33,521 nucleotides of DNA. Origin: JAZDLO01 sp043801935. Lineage in GTDB: Bacteria; Actinomycetota; Thermoleophilia; RBG-16-64-13. Below are positions 6,705 through 15,363 of this stretch, piece by piece. A program made the position numbers and the translations under genes. Under the pieces are notes generated by a model, which was given only the letters and a program-made list of their open reading frames with translations, was not told the origin of the DNA and searched no databases. Each line of letters opens with the position of its first letter. Positions within the stretch are counted from its first letter, which is position 1. Location: positions 1 to 33,521 of the forward strand of contig JAZDLO010000175.1 of assembly GCA_043801935.1 (NCBI GenBank), read 5' to 3'.

Positions 6705-7514
6705 CTACTTACCGTCTCGCATTTGGCGGCCGCGCTCGGTCGCCTCTTCGATTGCCCGCATGAACGCCCCCCGGACGCCTTGATCCTCCAGCACGGCCAG
6801 ACCGGCCATGGTGGTGCCTCCAGGGGACGCCACCTGGTCCTTTAGATCAGCAGCTGAACCCGGGTGTCGCTGAAGCAGAAGGGCGGTGGCCAGGGCGGTC
6901 TGGCGCACGAAGGTCCGGGCGGAGGCTCGGGGCATGCCCACCCTCACCGCCCCATCTTCCATTGCTTCCAATGCCAGCGCCAGGAAGCCCACGGATGAAC
7001 CGGCCACTGCCGCCACCGCGTCGAGGGTGTCCTCCGGCACCACTTCCACCACTCCCATGCAGGCGAACAGGCGAGACAGAGCGCCGATCGCATCTGAGGC
7101 GACGCCAGGTTCAGGAGAGAGCGCGAGGACACCTTCCCCCAACTCGACCCCCAGATTGGGCATGATCCTGAAGAGTGCCGGTGCCGGGCCCAAAGCCGCC
7201 CGCATGCTGTCCAGGGTGATTCCAGCGGCTGAGGAAACGACGGTCTTCCCTTCGGTGACGGTCGGGCGCAGAGCTTTCAGCACGGCGACGACATCTTTGG
7301 GTTTTACTACCACCATTAAGACGTCGGATCGCTTGGCCAGATCCTCGAGAGACGCGGCCACCGTCACGCCCTGCGCGTCACCGAGATCTCCGGCCCGCTC
7401 TTGGACGATATCGTAGACAAGCAGATCTATCTGGGGATCGGGCGATCGGAGCCATCCCCGCACCAGCGCGGAGCCCATGTTCCCGGTACCTACCACTCCA
7501 ACTGTGATTCCCAT
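6705..7514 (-). CDS. proC: Pyrroline-5-carboxylate reductase
   Basis: Last step of proline synthesis, reducing 1-pyrroline-5-carboxylate with NAD(P)H. The 269-residue product has the Rossmann motif VGVVGTGNMGSALVRGW near the N-terminus, VVVKPKD, SSAAGITL, RIMPNLG and the signature region LKDQVASPGGTTMAGLAVLE near residues 226-245. The ATG at 7514 has AGGAC about 9 nt upstream. It sits between sepF and divIVA, a place where proC is found in many Gram-positive division clusters, although it has no known division role. The proA gene at the other end of the window supplies an earlier step of the same pathway. Confidence 0.95.
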   Translation of the reverse strand: MGITVGVVGTGNMGSALVRGWLRSPDPQIDLLVYDIVQERAGDLGDAQGVTVAASLEDLAKRSDVLMVVVKPKDVVAVLKALRPTVTEGKTVVSSAAGITLDSMRAALGPAPALFRIMPNLGVELGEGVLALSPEPGVASDAIGALSRLFACMGVVEVVPEDTLDAVAAVAGSSVGFLALALEAMEDGAVRVGMPRASARTFVRQTALATALLLQRHPGSAADLKDQVASPGGTTMAGLAVLEDQGVRGAFMRAIEEATERGRQMRDGK

Positions 7515-7623
7515 GCCGTCCTGTCCTCAAGGTCGTCGTCGTCTCACCAGGGGCGGTGACCCACAGGAGCGCAGGCAAGGCCCGGGGGGGTCTCCCCAAC
7601 CAGGCCCCAGCAGACCGAAATTG

Positions 7624-8187
7624 CTAGAACTGGTTGAAGAAGCCCTTCTCCAACAAACGCTGACGCTCTTCGGCCGAGACCTCCACGTTCTTGGGAGTCA
7701 GCAGGAACACCTTATCGGCGACCCGCTGCATGCCCCCATCGAGAGCATAGGTGAGGCCGCTGGCGAAGTCGATGAGCCTCTTTGCCAATTCCGTCTCGCT
7801 GGTCTGCAAGTTGAGGATGACCGGGATGTCGCCCTTGAACTTGTCGGCGACGATCTGAGCGTCGTTGAAGTTCTTGGGCATGACTAGGTGTACGCGTACC
7901 TGGGGTTGCTCGACCGCGGCCGGCAGAGGCCGGACAGATGCGCTGCGCTGACCGGCTGCGGAGGCGCGTTGACCGCGGTAATCCTCGTCGGCGAAGATGT
8001 CGTCGAACTCGGTAGATTGGCGACGGCGGCTGCTTCGTTCGATCTTTCTCACGTTCGCCCGCTCTCTGTAGGTGGACTCGACGTCCGGCTGCGCGGTGAA
8101 AGTCTCGTCGTCGTACTCATACTCGTCATCCTCGTCGGCCAAACCGAAGTAGACGAGCGTCTTGTGCCAGATGCCTCCGCCAGCCAT
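7624..8187 (-). CDS. sepF: Cell division protein SepF (membrane anchor of FtsZ)
   Basis: A 187-residue SepF. The N-terminus (MAGGGIWHKTLVYFGLAD) is the amphipathic membrane-targeting helix; an acidic and then Arg-rich linker follows (about residues 20-85); the globular FtsZ-binding core starts at VRVHLVMPKNFNDAQIVAD and includes the glycine region of DFASGLTYALDGG and FLLTPKNVEV. In bacteria without FtsA, SepF tethers the Z-ring, which fits the absence of ftsA here. The ATG at 8187 has AAGGAGG with 7-nt spacing and lies 10 bp after yggS. A 109-bp gap follows with no gene in it. Confidence 0.93.
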   Translation of the reverse strand: MAGGGIWHKTLVYFGLADEDDEYEYDDETFTAQPDVESTYRERANVRKIERSSRRRQSTEFDDIFADEDYRGQRASAAGQRSASVRPLPAAVEQPQVRVHLVMPKNFNDAQIVADKFKGDIPVILNLQTSETELAKRLIDFASGLTYALDGGMQRVADKVFLLTPKNVEVSAEERQRLLEKGFFNQF

Positions 8188-8197
8188 CCCATCCTCC

Positions 8198-8896
8198 TTA
8201 TGCGTTGGAGAAGAGCGCACTTCCCAATCTCACGATGGTCGCACCCTCCTCGACGGCCACTTCGTAATCGTTGCTCATACCCATGGAGAGCTCGGAGAAT
8301 TCGTAGCGGCCGGCGAACACTGCAGCCAAACGGTCACGGAGTTCGCGTAGGCCTCTGAAGAACGGCCTGGTCGCCTCCGGATCGTCCACCAGAGGAGCCA
8401 TGGTCATGAGACCCACGAACATGACCCTCCGATAGGCCGCAGCCCGCTCCAGGAAGGCCTCCGCGGCCGCCGGGAGGATACCATACTTGGTCTCTTCCCT
8501 ACTCACGTTGACCTCCAAGAGGACCCGGATCTCTGCCTCTGCTCTTTTGTCAAGCTCCTCCACGAGCGAGATCGATTCGACAGAATGGACCAGCGACACA
8601 CAGGGCAGCACTCGCCGAACCTTGCGGCTCTGCAAATGGCCGATGAAATGGAACTCGAAGACATCGTTCCACCGGCGCCACTTCTGTTCCAGTTCTTCTG
8701 CCCTGTTCTCTCCGACGAGGCGGATTCCTGCCCCGTGGAGCAGGACCATCTCCTCCACGGAAAGGAATTTAGAGGCGGCAAGCAGTCGCGGACCGTGGGG
8801 CCGGCCCCCTTTCAGCCGGGCTGCCTCGATCCGGCGCTCGATCTCCGCAAGGTTGGCGCGCACCTGCTCGAGGCCCGTGACCGCGGCCGAGTTCAT
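8198..8896 (-). CDS. yggS: YggS/PLPBP-family pyridoxal phosphate homeostasis protein
   Basis: A PLP-binding protein with an alanine racemase-like barrel and no known catalytic activity; it affects B6 vitamer and amino acid pools. The 232-residue product has the PLP lysine in LLAASKFLS, then GENRAEELEQKW, FHFIGHLQSRKVR, VNVSREETKYGI, LMTMAPL, and the phosphate-binding SMGMSNDYEVAVEEGATIVRLGSALF region in the last 35 residues (given as consecutive blocks). The ATG at 8896 overlaps the pgeF stop as ATGA, so translation is probably coupled. Position between pgeF and sepF is the usual one in Gram-positive clusters. Confidence 0.94.
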   Translation of the reverse strand: MNSAAVTGLEQVRANLAEIERRIEAARLKGGRPHGPRLLAASKFLSVEEMVLLHGAGIRLVGENRAEELEQKWRRWNDVFEFHFIGHLQSRKVRRVLPCVSLVHSVESISLVEELDKRAEAEIRVLLEVNVSREETKYGILPAAAEAFLERAAAYRRVMFVGLMTMAPLVDDPEATRPFFRGLRELRDRLAAVFAGRYEFSELSMGMSNDYEVAVEEGATIVRLGSALFSNA

Positions 8897-9817
8897 GGCG
8901 ACACCGCCCACGCCACACAGCCGTGGCGGCCGGTGACCGGGCCCTCGATGCGGTATGAGTAAAAGAGGTCCATGTTGCAGGCGGTACACAACCGTGGGTT
9001 GACGATGTGGTCTTCTTTGACGCCCAGATCCACCAGCGCCCGGGTGGTGGCGCCCCATAGATCCACCCGGGGACTTCCGGCATCATCTCGGCGCGCGGCC
9101 GTTCCCCCCCAGGCCGGGCCTATCACCGCGCCCTCCGGGCGCTCCCGGAGCGATGACCACCTCCGGGCCGAAGCGGGCGGCAAAAGCCTCTGCCACCTCC
9201 TTACCCACCGTGAAGCAGCACGGTCCGATACTGGGACCGATGACGGCCATTCCCGGCGGCCCGGTCATGGCTCGCCCCGCCTGCTGCACGATGCCTCCCA
9301 GGATCCCCCGCCAGCCGCCATGAGCCACAGCCATGTCCACCTCACCCGCGAGGACGACCGGAACGCAGTCGGCGAACAGGAGGAGGGCGGCCAGCCCCCG
9401 ATCGAGCAGGGGATGGAGGGTCAGGCCGTCGCACGGACTCCCCCCCTGATCGCGCACGTATTCCGCCGCCCCCACCACACGCAGGCCATGAGCCTGAGCC
9501 GGACTCACCAGGCGATGGCCGCCCGCTCCTCGAGTCATGGCTTCCCCGTCGCGAAGCGCCCCAGCCACGTAGGCGCGATTGTGGGCCACAGCGATGGGGT
9601 CATCGTCTGAACGGAGGTCGAGATTGAGCGAGGCGAAAACCCCCGCGCTCTCGCCCCCCATCCGAGTAGTGAAAAGCGTGCGGAACGGACCGGGGAGGCG
9701 AGCTTCCAAGAGAGTCATGGGACCTACCTCGCGGACTTCCAGCCAGGGACGAGCTTCAGGGTCGATCCGCTCCCCGAGCGCCGCACGTGGGCGGCCCCCA
9801 CCGTCTTTGGCCGTCAC
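8893..9817 (-). pseudogene. pgeF: PgeF/YfiH laccase-domain protein, broken by a +1 frameshift
   Basis: PgeF (YfiH) family members are peptidoglycan editing enzymes that remove mis-incorporated residues from muropeptide precursors. The first frame (9817 to about 9105) carries FTTRMGGESAG, the metal-site residues in QAHGLRVV, FADCVPVVL and VAHGGWRG, and IGPCCFTVGKEV. It then stops at a TGA (9083-9085). The C-terminal part, VDLWGATTRALVDLGV with LCTACNMDLFYSYR and TGRHG, continues in the next frame to 8893. Dropping one base from a run of seven G (plus-strand C at 9104-9110) rejoins the frames into a full-length protein. All active-site residues are intact, so a sequencing indel is as likely as a real mutation. 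The GTG at 9817 or the ATG at 9718 (GAGG upstream, 274 residues after repair) may be the start. Confidence 0.8.
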
Positions 9818-9825
9818 CCCGGTCG

Positions 9826-10914
9826 CTAGTCCTTATCGCGTAGGAATCGCGGGATCTCGAGGACGTCGTCGTTCATCTCGAACCTATTGGTCTGGCCCGG
9901 AAGGATATCCGCCAGTTGGGGCGCCGCACCCTCGATCGACCTGTCGACTTCCCTTTCCGCCTGGCGCAGCCGGTCGAACCCGGTGGCGATGACGGTGACT
10001 CGCATCTGGTCGCCCAGAGATTCATCGATCACAGCGCCGAAGATGACGTTGGCCTCGGCGTCGGCGGCATTGGAGATGATCTCAGCGGCTTCGTTGACCT
10101 CGAACAGGCCCATATCGGGGCCCCCGCTGATGTTCAACAAGATCCCTGTGGCCCCTTCTATGGAAGACTCGAGGAGCGGCGAAGAGATGGCCGACTTGGC
10201 CGCCTCCACTCCCCGGTTCTCACCACTGGCCACCCCGATACCCATCAGGGCCGAACCCGCGTTCCGCATGATGGTACGGACGTCGGCGAAGTCCAGGTTG
10301 ATCAGCCCGGGGACCGTGATGAGGTCGGTGATGCCTTGGACCCCCTGACGCAGCACGTCGTCCGCAACTTTGAAGGCTTCGATGATGGAGGTACGGCGCT
10401 CAACCACCTGCAGCAGGCGGTCGTTGGGGATGATGATGAGCGTGTCCACTTTCTTCGCCAGGGCGTCTATGCCTATCTCCGCCTGATTGGCCCGCTTTCG
10501 ACCCTCGAAACTGAAGGGTTTGGTCACCACGCCCACGGTCAGTGCGCCTAATTCGCGGGCGATCTCGGCGATCACCGGGGCACCACCGGTGCCCGTGCCG
10601 CCACCCTTTCCCGCGGTGACGAACACCATGTCGGCGCCTTTGAGGATCTCCCGGATCTCGTCGCGGCTCTCCTCCGCGGCGGCTCGGCCCACTTCAGGGT
10701 TCGCGCCGGCGCCAAGGCCCCGAGTGATCTTCCCGCCGATGTGTAGCTTTACGTCCGCGTCACACATCAGGAGGGCCTGCGCGTCCGTGTTCACCGCGAT
10801 GAACTCCACGCCTTTGAGTCCTGCGTCGACCATGCGATTGACGGCGTTGGTGCCGCCTCCGCCCACTCCCACGACCTTGATCACCGCAAGGTAGCCGGAT
10901 CCGGTGTCGCTCAT
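9826..10914 (-). CDS. ftsZ: Cell division GTPase FtsZ
   Basis: Tubulin homologue that forms the Z-ring. The 362-residue product has the tubulin signature GKGGGTGTGGAP (residues 103-113), the early VGVGGGGTNAVNRM loop, and the T7 synergy loop NLDFADVRTIM that completes the GTPase site in the adjoining subunit. After a short linker the C-terminal peptide DDVLEIPRFLRDKD is preserved, the tail that binds SepF and other partners. ATG at 10914 has GGGAGG about 10 nt upstream; an in-frame TTG 18 bp earlier lies within this Shine-Dalgarno sequence and is unlikely. A 186-bp gap precedes it, the longest inside the division cluster, so ftsZ may have its own promoter. pgeF follows 8 bp after the stop. 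Confidence 0.97.
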   Translation of the reverse strand: MSDTGSGYLAVIKVVGVGGGGTNAVNRMVDAGLKGVEFIAVNTDAQALLMCDADVKLHIGGKITRGLGAGANPEVGRAAAEESRDEIREILKGADMVFVTAGKGGGTGTGGAPVIAEIARELGALTVGVVTKPFSFEGRKRANQAEIGIDALAKKVDTLIIIPNDRLLQVVERRTSIIEAFKVADDVLRQGVQGITDLITVPGLINLDFADVRTIMRNAGSALMGIGVASGENRGVEAAKSAISSPLLESSIEGATGILLNISGGPDMGLFEVNEAAEIISNAADAEANVIFGAVIDESLGDQMRVTVIATGFDRLRQAEREVDRSIEGAAPQLADILPGQTNRFEMNDDVLEIPRFLRDKD

Positions 10915-11033
10915 AGTGTCAGAACCTCCCAAGTCATCAGATCACAGGACTCCAACTTGAGCCTTTGTGAGAAGCCCTCAATCACCACTTCATATTCGCG
11001 GCGAAGCATGCCAAGAGCTGGTCGACCCCGCAT
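10911..11033 (-). CDS. Possible short ORF coupled to ftsZ (uncertain)
   Basis: A 40-codon frame from ATG 11033 whose TGA overlaps the ftsZ start as ATGA. The frame stays open upstream to 11165, into ftsQ. The predicted peptide ends EVVIEGFSQRLKLESCDLMTWEVLTL (in two blocks) and is less Arg/Pro/Ala-rich than chance frames in this DNA. Third-position GC looks near 50 %, lower than in the flanking genes, and the site before the ATG is a poor ribosome binding site. I recognise no family. It could be a leader peptide, or simply an open frame in a regulatory gap. Confidence 0.2.
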   Translation of the reverse strand: MRGRPALGMLRREYEVVIEGFSQRLKLESCDLMTWEVLTL

Positions 11034-11100
11034 ACCCGCCTGTTCATTCGACAGTACGCGCCTTGCCTGCTCATTCCTGCTAAAGAGCACAATATCACGT

Positions 11101-11865
11101 TCATTTCGCGTTGACAGCCACTCGGTCGGGCACACGTGCGTCCACATACTCCAACTGCTTACCATCCCTCAAGTACTGCTCGATGATCGTGGACGCCACC
11201 ATCAACTTCTGCTTTAGTTGTACGGGTTCGCCAAGTCGCAGTTCGGCGCCGTCTTTCAGCACCACCGTCACCTGTCCCGTCGGAGACACGACTATCCGGT
11301 CGACCGGAGGTAGGGACGTCGCCCTATCCTCGCTCCGCAATAGAGCGGCAACCGGAAGAGCCGCGATGATCTGGTTGGGGACTCTCTTGCCGGCCAGCGG
11401 CGAGACATGGACGTCCGGCACTACCACCGGCAATCCGGTGGCAGCGCTCTTCTCCAGAGCTCGTCCGTCCCCGGCCAGCAGCCACAGGTCCCCGTCTTCC
11501 GCCCTTAGACGCGCCGCTGGCTCGTACTCCACCAACCTGATGTCGAGAGTATTGGGGAAACGGCGGTAGACTTCGACGGACCGGACATAGGGTAACTCGG
11601 CCAAGCGTTCCGCGATCGCGCTGGTAGACAGCCGTAACAAACTCACGCCGCGGGCGTCGGCAGTAGCCCGGGAGATCTCGCTGGGAGTGACGTGCTCCAC
11701 GGCGGTGGCGGTGACACGCTTGACGGCGAAGACGTCCGAGGAGCGCAGCCACAAGAAGAGGGCCGCCAAGACCAAGACGCCTAAGAGGGCGATGAACAGA
11801 GTCGCCCGCCGGTGGCCACGCTGCCGGTTGATCGAGCGACGCCGGTCCCGGACTCGCCTATCCAT
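11101..11865 (-). CDS. ftsQ: Cell division protein FtsQ/DivIB
   Basis: A bitopic division protein linking the FtsL/FtsI-FtsW synthase to the ring. The product (254 residues from ATG 11865) has a basic cytoplasmic tail (RRVRDRRRSINRQRGHRR), one membrane helix (about residues 22-40, ATLFIALLGVLVLAALFLW), then a POTRA domain beginning VFAVKRVTATAVEHVTPSEI, and the FtsQ domain with YVRSVEVYRRFPNTLDIRLVEYEP (as blocks). The ATG at 11865 overlaps the murB stop by 8 bp, like other junctions in the operon; an in-frame ATG at 11892 is also possible. ftsA is absent between this gene and ftsZ, as in Actinobacteria. Confidence 0.9.
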   Translation of the reverse strand: MDRRVRDRRRSINRQRGHRRATLFIALLGVLVLAALFLWLRSSDVFAVKRVTATAVEHVTPSEISRATADARGVSLLRLSTSAIAERLAELPYVRSVEVYRRFPNTLDIRLVEYEPAARLRAEDGDLWLLAGDGRALEKSAATGLPVVVPDVHVSPLAGKRVPNQIIAALPVAALLRSEDRATSLPPVDRIVVSPTGQVTVVLKDGAELRLGEPVQLKQKLMVASTIIEQYLRDGKQLEYVDARVPDRVAVNAK

Positions 11866-12901
11866 CGGTACCGAGCGACCCCTGGGCAACATCGAGGACC
11901 GACTCCCAGGGAAAGGTCGTGCCTAAGAGCCTGACTTCGGGCTCCAGCAGGATCCCAGTCGTCCGGTGCACTCCCTGTCGCATGAGGCTCATCAAGGCAA
12001 GTATGTCGGCAGTGGTCGCATCTCCCAGGTTCACCACGAAGTTGGCGTGGACGGTGGATACTTCGGCGCCGCCCCGCCGCACTCCTTTGAGGCCGGCGAC
12101 CTCGAGCAGCCGGCCGGCCGCATCACCGGGCGGGTTCTTGAACACACTGCCGAAGGTGCGCACGCCGCGAGGCTGAGTGGTACGCCGGGCGCGAAGCAGC
12201 GACCGGTGGTGCTCCAGTATCCTGGCCGGGTCACCAGCCGTGAGCCCCAACTGGACCGCGGTGATCACCGACCCCGCAGGGATGTGACAGAACCGGTAAC
12301 CCCACTCCAATCCCGCTGCGGGCATCCACTGAACACCCAAAGCCGAGGCTACTTCCACCTCTTCCGCCAGATCGGCCAACGACCATCCGTGGGCTCCGGC
12401 GTTCATCGCCACGCCTCCCCCCACGGATCCAGGGATCCCGCAGGCGAACTCCAGCCCGGCCAGCCCGACCTCCGCCACCAGCGCGGCGAGCCGGGCTAGG
12501 TAGGCTCCTGCTCCTACGGTCACCGTGTGGGGATGAGACGGGGGGCCCGGTCGTGAAGGTAGCCCCTCCACGTAGTGGAAGCTGTCGTCCAGCTTGACCA
12601 CCACGCCAGGATATCCCCTATCCGCCACGAGGAGATTGGAGCCGGCACCCAAGCACAGCCAGGTGGAGCCAGCTGCCGCGAGCATCTTAAGCACCGCGAC
12701 CAAAGCGGGGGTGCTCGCCACAGTGACGAGGAGGCTCGCCTTGCCCCCGGTGCCTATGGTCGTGAACGGTGTCAGAGGCGCCTTCGCCCACAGGCGAACA
12801 CCCTCGATGAGGCGCAACTCCCGAATCAGAGACGCGGCGAAGCCCACGAGCGACCGTCGGCTAGCCGGCAGCGAGGAAGCGCTCGCCGACCCGATGGACA
12901 T
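11858..12901 (-). CDS. murB: UDP-N-acetylenolpyruvoylglucosamine reductase
   Basis: FAD enzyme reducing UDP-GlcNAc-enolpyruvate to UDP-MurNAc, the second committed step of peptidoglycan synthesis. FAD-binding blocks are TPFTTIGTGGKAS, CLGAGSNLLVADRGYPG and GIPGSVGGGVAMNAGAHG. The catalytic serine is in FGSVFKNPPGD and the late glutamate in LEPEVRLLG. The start is unclear: ATG 12901 overlaps murC by 41 bp; GTG 12847 begins 13 bp after the murC stop and would give the N-terminal length usual for the family, but has no Shine-Dalgarno sequence; GTG 12910 is also open. The gene order murC-murB-ftsQ is standard. Confidence 0.93.
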   Translation of the reverse strand: MSIGSASASSLPASRRSLVGFAASLIRELRLIEGVRLWAKAPLTPFTTIGTGGKASLLVTVASTPALVAVLKMLAAAGSTWLCLGAGSNLLVADRGYPGVVVKLDDSFHYVEGLPSRPGPPSHPHTVTVGAGAYLARLAALVAEVGLAGLEFACGIPGSVGGGVAMNAGAHGWSLADLAEEVEVASALGVQWMPAAGLEWGYRFCHIPAGSVITAVQLGLTAGDPARILEHHRSLLRARRTTQPRGVRTFGSVFKNPPGDAAGRLLEVAGLKGVRRGGAEVSTVHANFVVNLGDATTADILALMSLMRQGVHRTTGILLEPEVRLLGTTFPWESVLDVAQGSLGTDG

Positions 12902-14267
12902 CGCCGGCACCCAGGGTCAGGACCACGTCGCCGGGAACAGCCACCGCCTCCAGGTAGTCCACCACGGACCCGAGCCGAGGCAAGTAGACGACCGGTTTGC
13001 GCTGATCGAGCCTCAGTATGCTGTCCACGATCAGCTTGCCGCTGACCCCCGGGCGCGGATCCTCGCGCGCCCCATAAACGTCGGTGACCACGGGGATGTC
13101 GGCTTCGAGGAGAGCTTCCGCGAACTCGGCGTGCAGAAACTCGGTGCGCGAGTAAAGGTGGGGCTGGAACACCGCGATCACCCGAGCCCAGTCGCCATCG
13201 CGGGCGGCGCACAGCGTGGCCCGGAGTTCGGTGGGATGATGGGCGTAGTCGTCCACCACGGTCACCCCATTCCTCTCCCCTTTCCTCTGGAACCGGCGCA
13301 CAGCTCCTCCGAACGTGCCCAACGACGGCGTGATCTGCTCCGGCGCCACCCCCAACTCCACCAGAGTGGCGAAACAAGCCAAGGCGTTCAGCACGTTGTG
13401 CTTGCCCGGTACCTCGAGGGTGAGGGAGGCGAGTTTGAGCCCCCGGCTCCAGATCTCAAAACTGCTGCCCAAGCGTTTCGCGCCCACTTGACGTGCCTGG
13501 TAGTCGGCTGAGGCTACGAACCCGTACGAACAGGTACGACAGCCTACGCGCTCCGCGAGGGCCGACACTCGGGGGTCTTCGGCGCAATACACCAGCAGAC
13601 CGGTCGCCGGCAGCCGCCCAAGGAATTCGCGGAACACATCTTGGACGTCCTCGACATGAAGGTAGTGGCTGTGGTGATCGAGCTCCAGATTGGTTAGAAC
13701 GGCCACTTCGGGGCTCAGGAGCAACAACGAGCCGTCGGATTCGTCGGCCTCACAGACCACGAACTCCCCCTCGCCGTGACGAGCGTTGGAGCCCAGGTCG
13801 TTCAGCTCGCCGCCCACCAAGAAGGTCGGGTCGAAACCTCCGTCTACCAGCACCCGACTGATCATGGAGGTGGTGGTGGTCTTGCCGTGCGTGCCGCACA
13901 CCGCGATCCCCCGGCCCGATCGCATGAGCCAGGCTAGGGCCTGGGCGCGTTTCACCACCAGGATGCCGCGACGACGCGCCTCTTGCAGTTCGACGTTATG
14001 CGAGGGTATCGCCGAGGAGATGACCACCACGTCGGGATGATCGATATTCGAGGCTTTGTGGCCCATGCTCACGCGCACGCCCGATCTCTCCACGAGGGTC
14101 ACGTAGCGCGAGGGTTTGAGGTCGGAGCCGGTCACACGATAGCCCCGCTTGTTCAGCACCAGTGCGATACCGCTCATCCCCGCCCCCCCGATGCCGATGA
14201 AGTGGAGGCTATGCAGACACTCCGGGGCGGCGATGCTGTTGCTGTCGATGAGAGTAGTCTCAGTCAT
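12861..14267 (-). CDS. murC: UDP-N-acetylmuramate-L-alanine ligase
   Basis: Adds L-alanine to UDP-MurNAc with ATP in the cytoplasm. The 468-residue product has the UDP-binding GIGGAGMSGIALVL near residue 25-38, the ATP loop VCGTHGKTTTTSMI, the EADESDGS motif, LTNLELDHHSHY, and the Mur ligase C-terminal block VVDDYAHHPTELRATL plus VFQPHLYSRTEFL. The ATG at 14267 has GGGGAG about 6 nt upstream and overlaps the murG stop by 8 bp. All expected ligase motifs are present. Confidence 0.96.
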   Translation of the reverse strand: MTETTLIDSNSIAAPECLHSLHFIGIGGAGMSGIALVLNKRGYRVTGSDLKPSRYVTLVERSGVRVSMGHKASNIDHPDVVVISSAIPSHNVELQEARRRGILVVKRAQALAWLMRSGRGIAVCGTHGKTTTTSMISRVLVDGGFDPTFLVGGELNDLGSNARHGEGEFVVCEADESDGSLLLLSPEVAVLTNLELDHHSHYLHVEDVQDVFREFLGRLPATGLLVYCAEDPRVSALAERVGCRTCSYGFVASADYQARQVGAKRLGSSFEIWSRGLKLASLTLEVPGKHNVLNALACFATLVELGVAPEQITPSLGTFGGAVRRFQRKGERNGVTVVDDYAHHPTELRATLCAARDGDWARVIAVFQPHLYSRTEFLHAEFAEALLEADIPVVTDVYGAREDPRPGVSGKLIVDSILRLDQRKPVVYLPRLGSVVDYLEAVAVPGDVVLTLGAGDVHRVGERFLAAG

Positions 14268-15363
14268 GGTGTCTCCCCGCGGACGAGGTCGTCAATTCTA
14301 CTATGACGTCGGCGATGCTGGTCGCGGCGTCGGGACGGGCCAAGCGAAGAGCGGCCGCACTCATTCGCCGGTTGACCTCCGGATCCAACAGCGTCTCTAC
14401 TGCCCGGGCAAGCTTCTCAGGATCGAGATCCGCGTCGGCTACCAGCAACGCGGCTCCCTCGTCTGCCACCATGCGGGCGTTCTTCGTCTGATGATCGCCC
14501 GCCGCCAGAGGATACGGCACCAGCAGAGCGGGGACTCCTCGGGCGAGGATTTCCGCCACCGAACCGCCCGCCCGCGCCACGACGGCATCTGCGGCCGCCA
14601 AAGCGAGGGGGAAATCGTCCAAGAAAGGGGAGGCCTGATAGGCGGGATTGGCATCGGCCCCCCCAAGCACCTCGGCGACCCGGGGATACTCCCGCTCGCC
14701 GGTCACGTGGATGATCTGGAAGGGCGTGCGAGCTCGGCCAAAAGCAGCGAGCGTGGCTTCGTTCAGCGAGTGCGCACCCAAGCTCCCCCCAAAGACCAGG
14801 AGCACCGGCCGGTCGGAGGCGAGGTGGAAGCGAGCCGACCCCTCCTCCCGGGTGGCCGCCATCAGCGCCGGACGCAGTGGCCGGCCAGTGTACACGTACT
14901 TATCTCTCACCCGCTCGGGATCAGGGAACGAGAGGCAGACCTTGTCCACCATAAGACTCAGGATGCGATTCGTCCAACCCATGTGCGAGTCCATCTCCAC
15001 GGCCACCGCGGGGATACCCCGAAAGGCCGCCTCGGCCACCACCGGCCCCGAGGCGTATGCCCCCACTCCCACCACGCAATCGGGCCGAAACGCGCGTAGA
15101 AGCTTCCAGGCGTCCACCGCTGCCACGGGCAATGATCCGAGCGTCCCCAGGGTGGACAGACCCAATTTCCGCGTGAATCCGCGGATGCGCACCACCGAGA
15201 ACGCATAGCCGGCCCGGGGGACCAGCTCTCTTTCCATGCCGCGTTCGGTGCCGCAGAAGGCTACTTCATGCCCCCGGCTCGAGAGCACATCAGCCAGCGC
15301 CAGCGCCGGAACGACGTGCCCCGCGGTCCCGCCGCCGGCGATCAATATTCGTGACATTCCCAT
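14260..15363 (-). CDS. murG: Lipid II synthase MurG (UDP-GlcNAc transferase)
   Basis: Peripheral membrane glycosyltransferase adding GlcNAc to lipid I to make lipid II. The 367-residue GT-B protein has the N-terminal glycine loop IAGGGTAGHVVPALALA, the second glycine region LVFGGSLGAHSLNEA and the nucleotide-sugar block VARAGGSVAEILARGVPALLVPYPLAAGDHQTKNA in the C-terminal domain (quoted in pieces). Two in-frame ATGs fit: 15363 with GGAGG only 3 nt upstream, or 15357 with 9-nt spacing, the latter giving MSRILIAGGG. Its start overlaps the end of ftsW by 68-74 bp, longer than other overlaps in the cluster. Confidence 0.95.
   Translation of the reverse strand: MGMSRILIAGGGTAGHVVPALALADVLSSRGHEVAFCGTERGMERELVPRAGYAFSVVRIRGFTRKLGLSTLGTLGSLPVAAVDAWKLLRAFRPDCVVGVGAYASGPVVAEAAFRGIPAVAVEMDSHMGWTNRILSLMVDKVCLSFPDPERVRDKYVYTGRPLRPALMAATREEGSARFHLASDRPVLLVFGGSLGAHSLNEATLAAFGRARTPFQIIHVTGEREYPRVAEVLGGADANPAYQASPFLDDFPLALAAADAVVARAGGSVAEILARGVPALLVPYPLAAGDHQTKNARMVADEGAALLVADADLDPEKLARAVETLLDPEVNRRMSAAALRLARPDAATSIADVIVELTTSSAGRHHD

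Noticed and set aside
7515..7623. A G/C-rich inverted stretch in the sepF-proC gap as a terminator
   Set aside because: The GGGG...CCCCCCC pairing is imperfect and no U-run follows; I see no convincing signal or gene there.
12594..13511. A 305-codon plus-strand frame opposite murB and murC
   Set aside because: Shadow of murC; no recognisable motif, no start signal.
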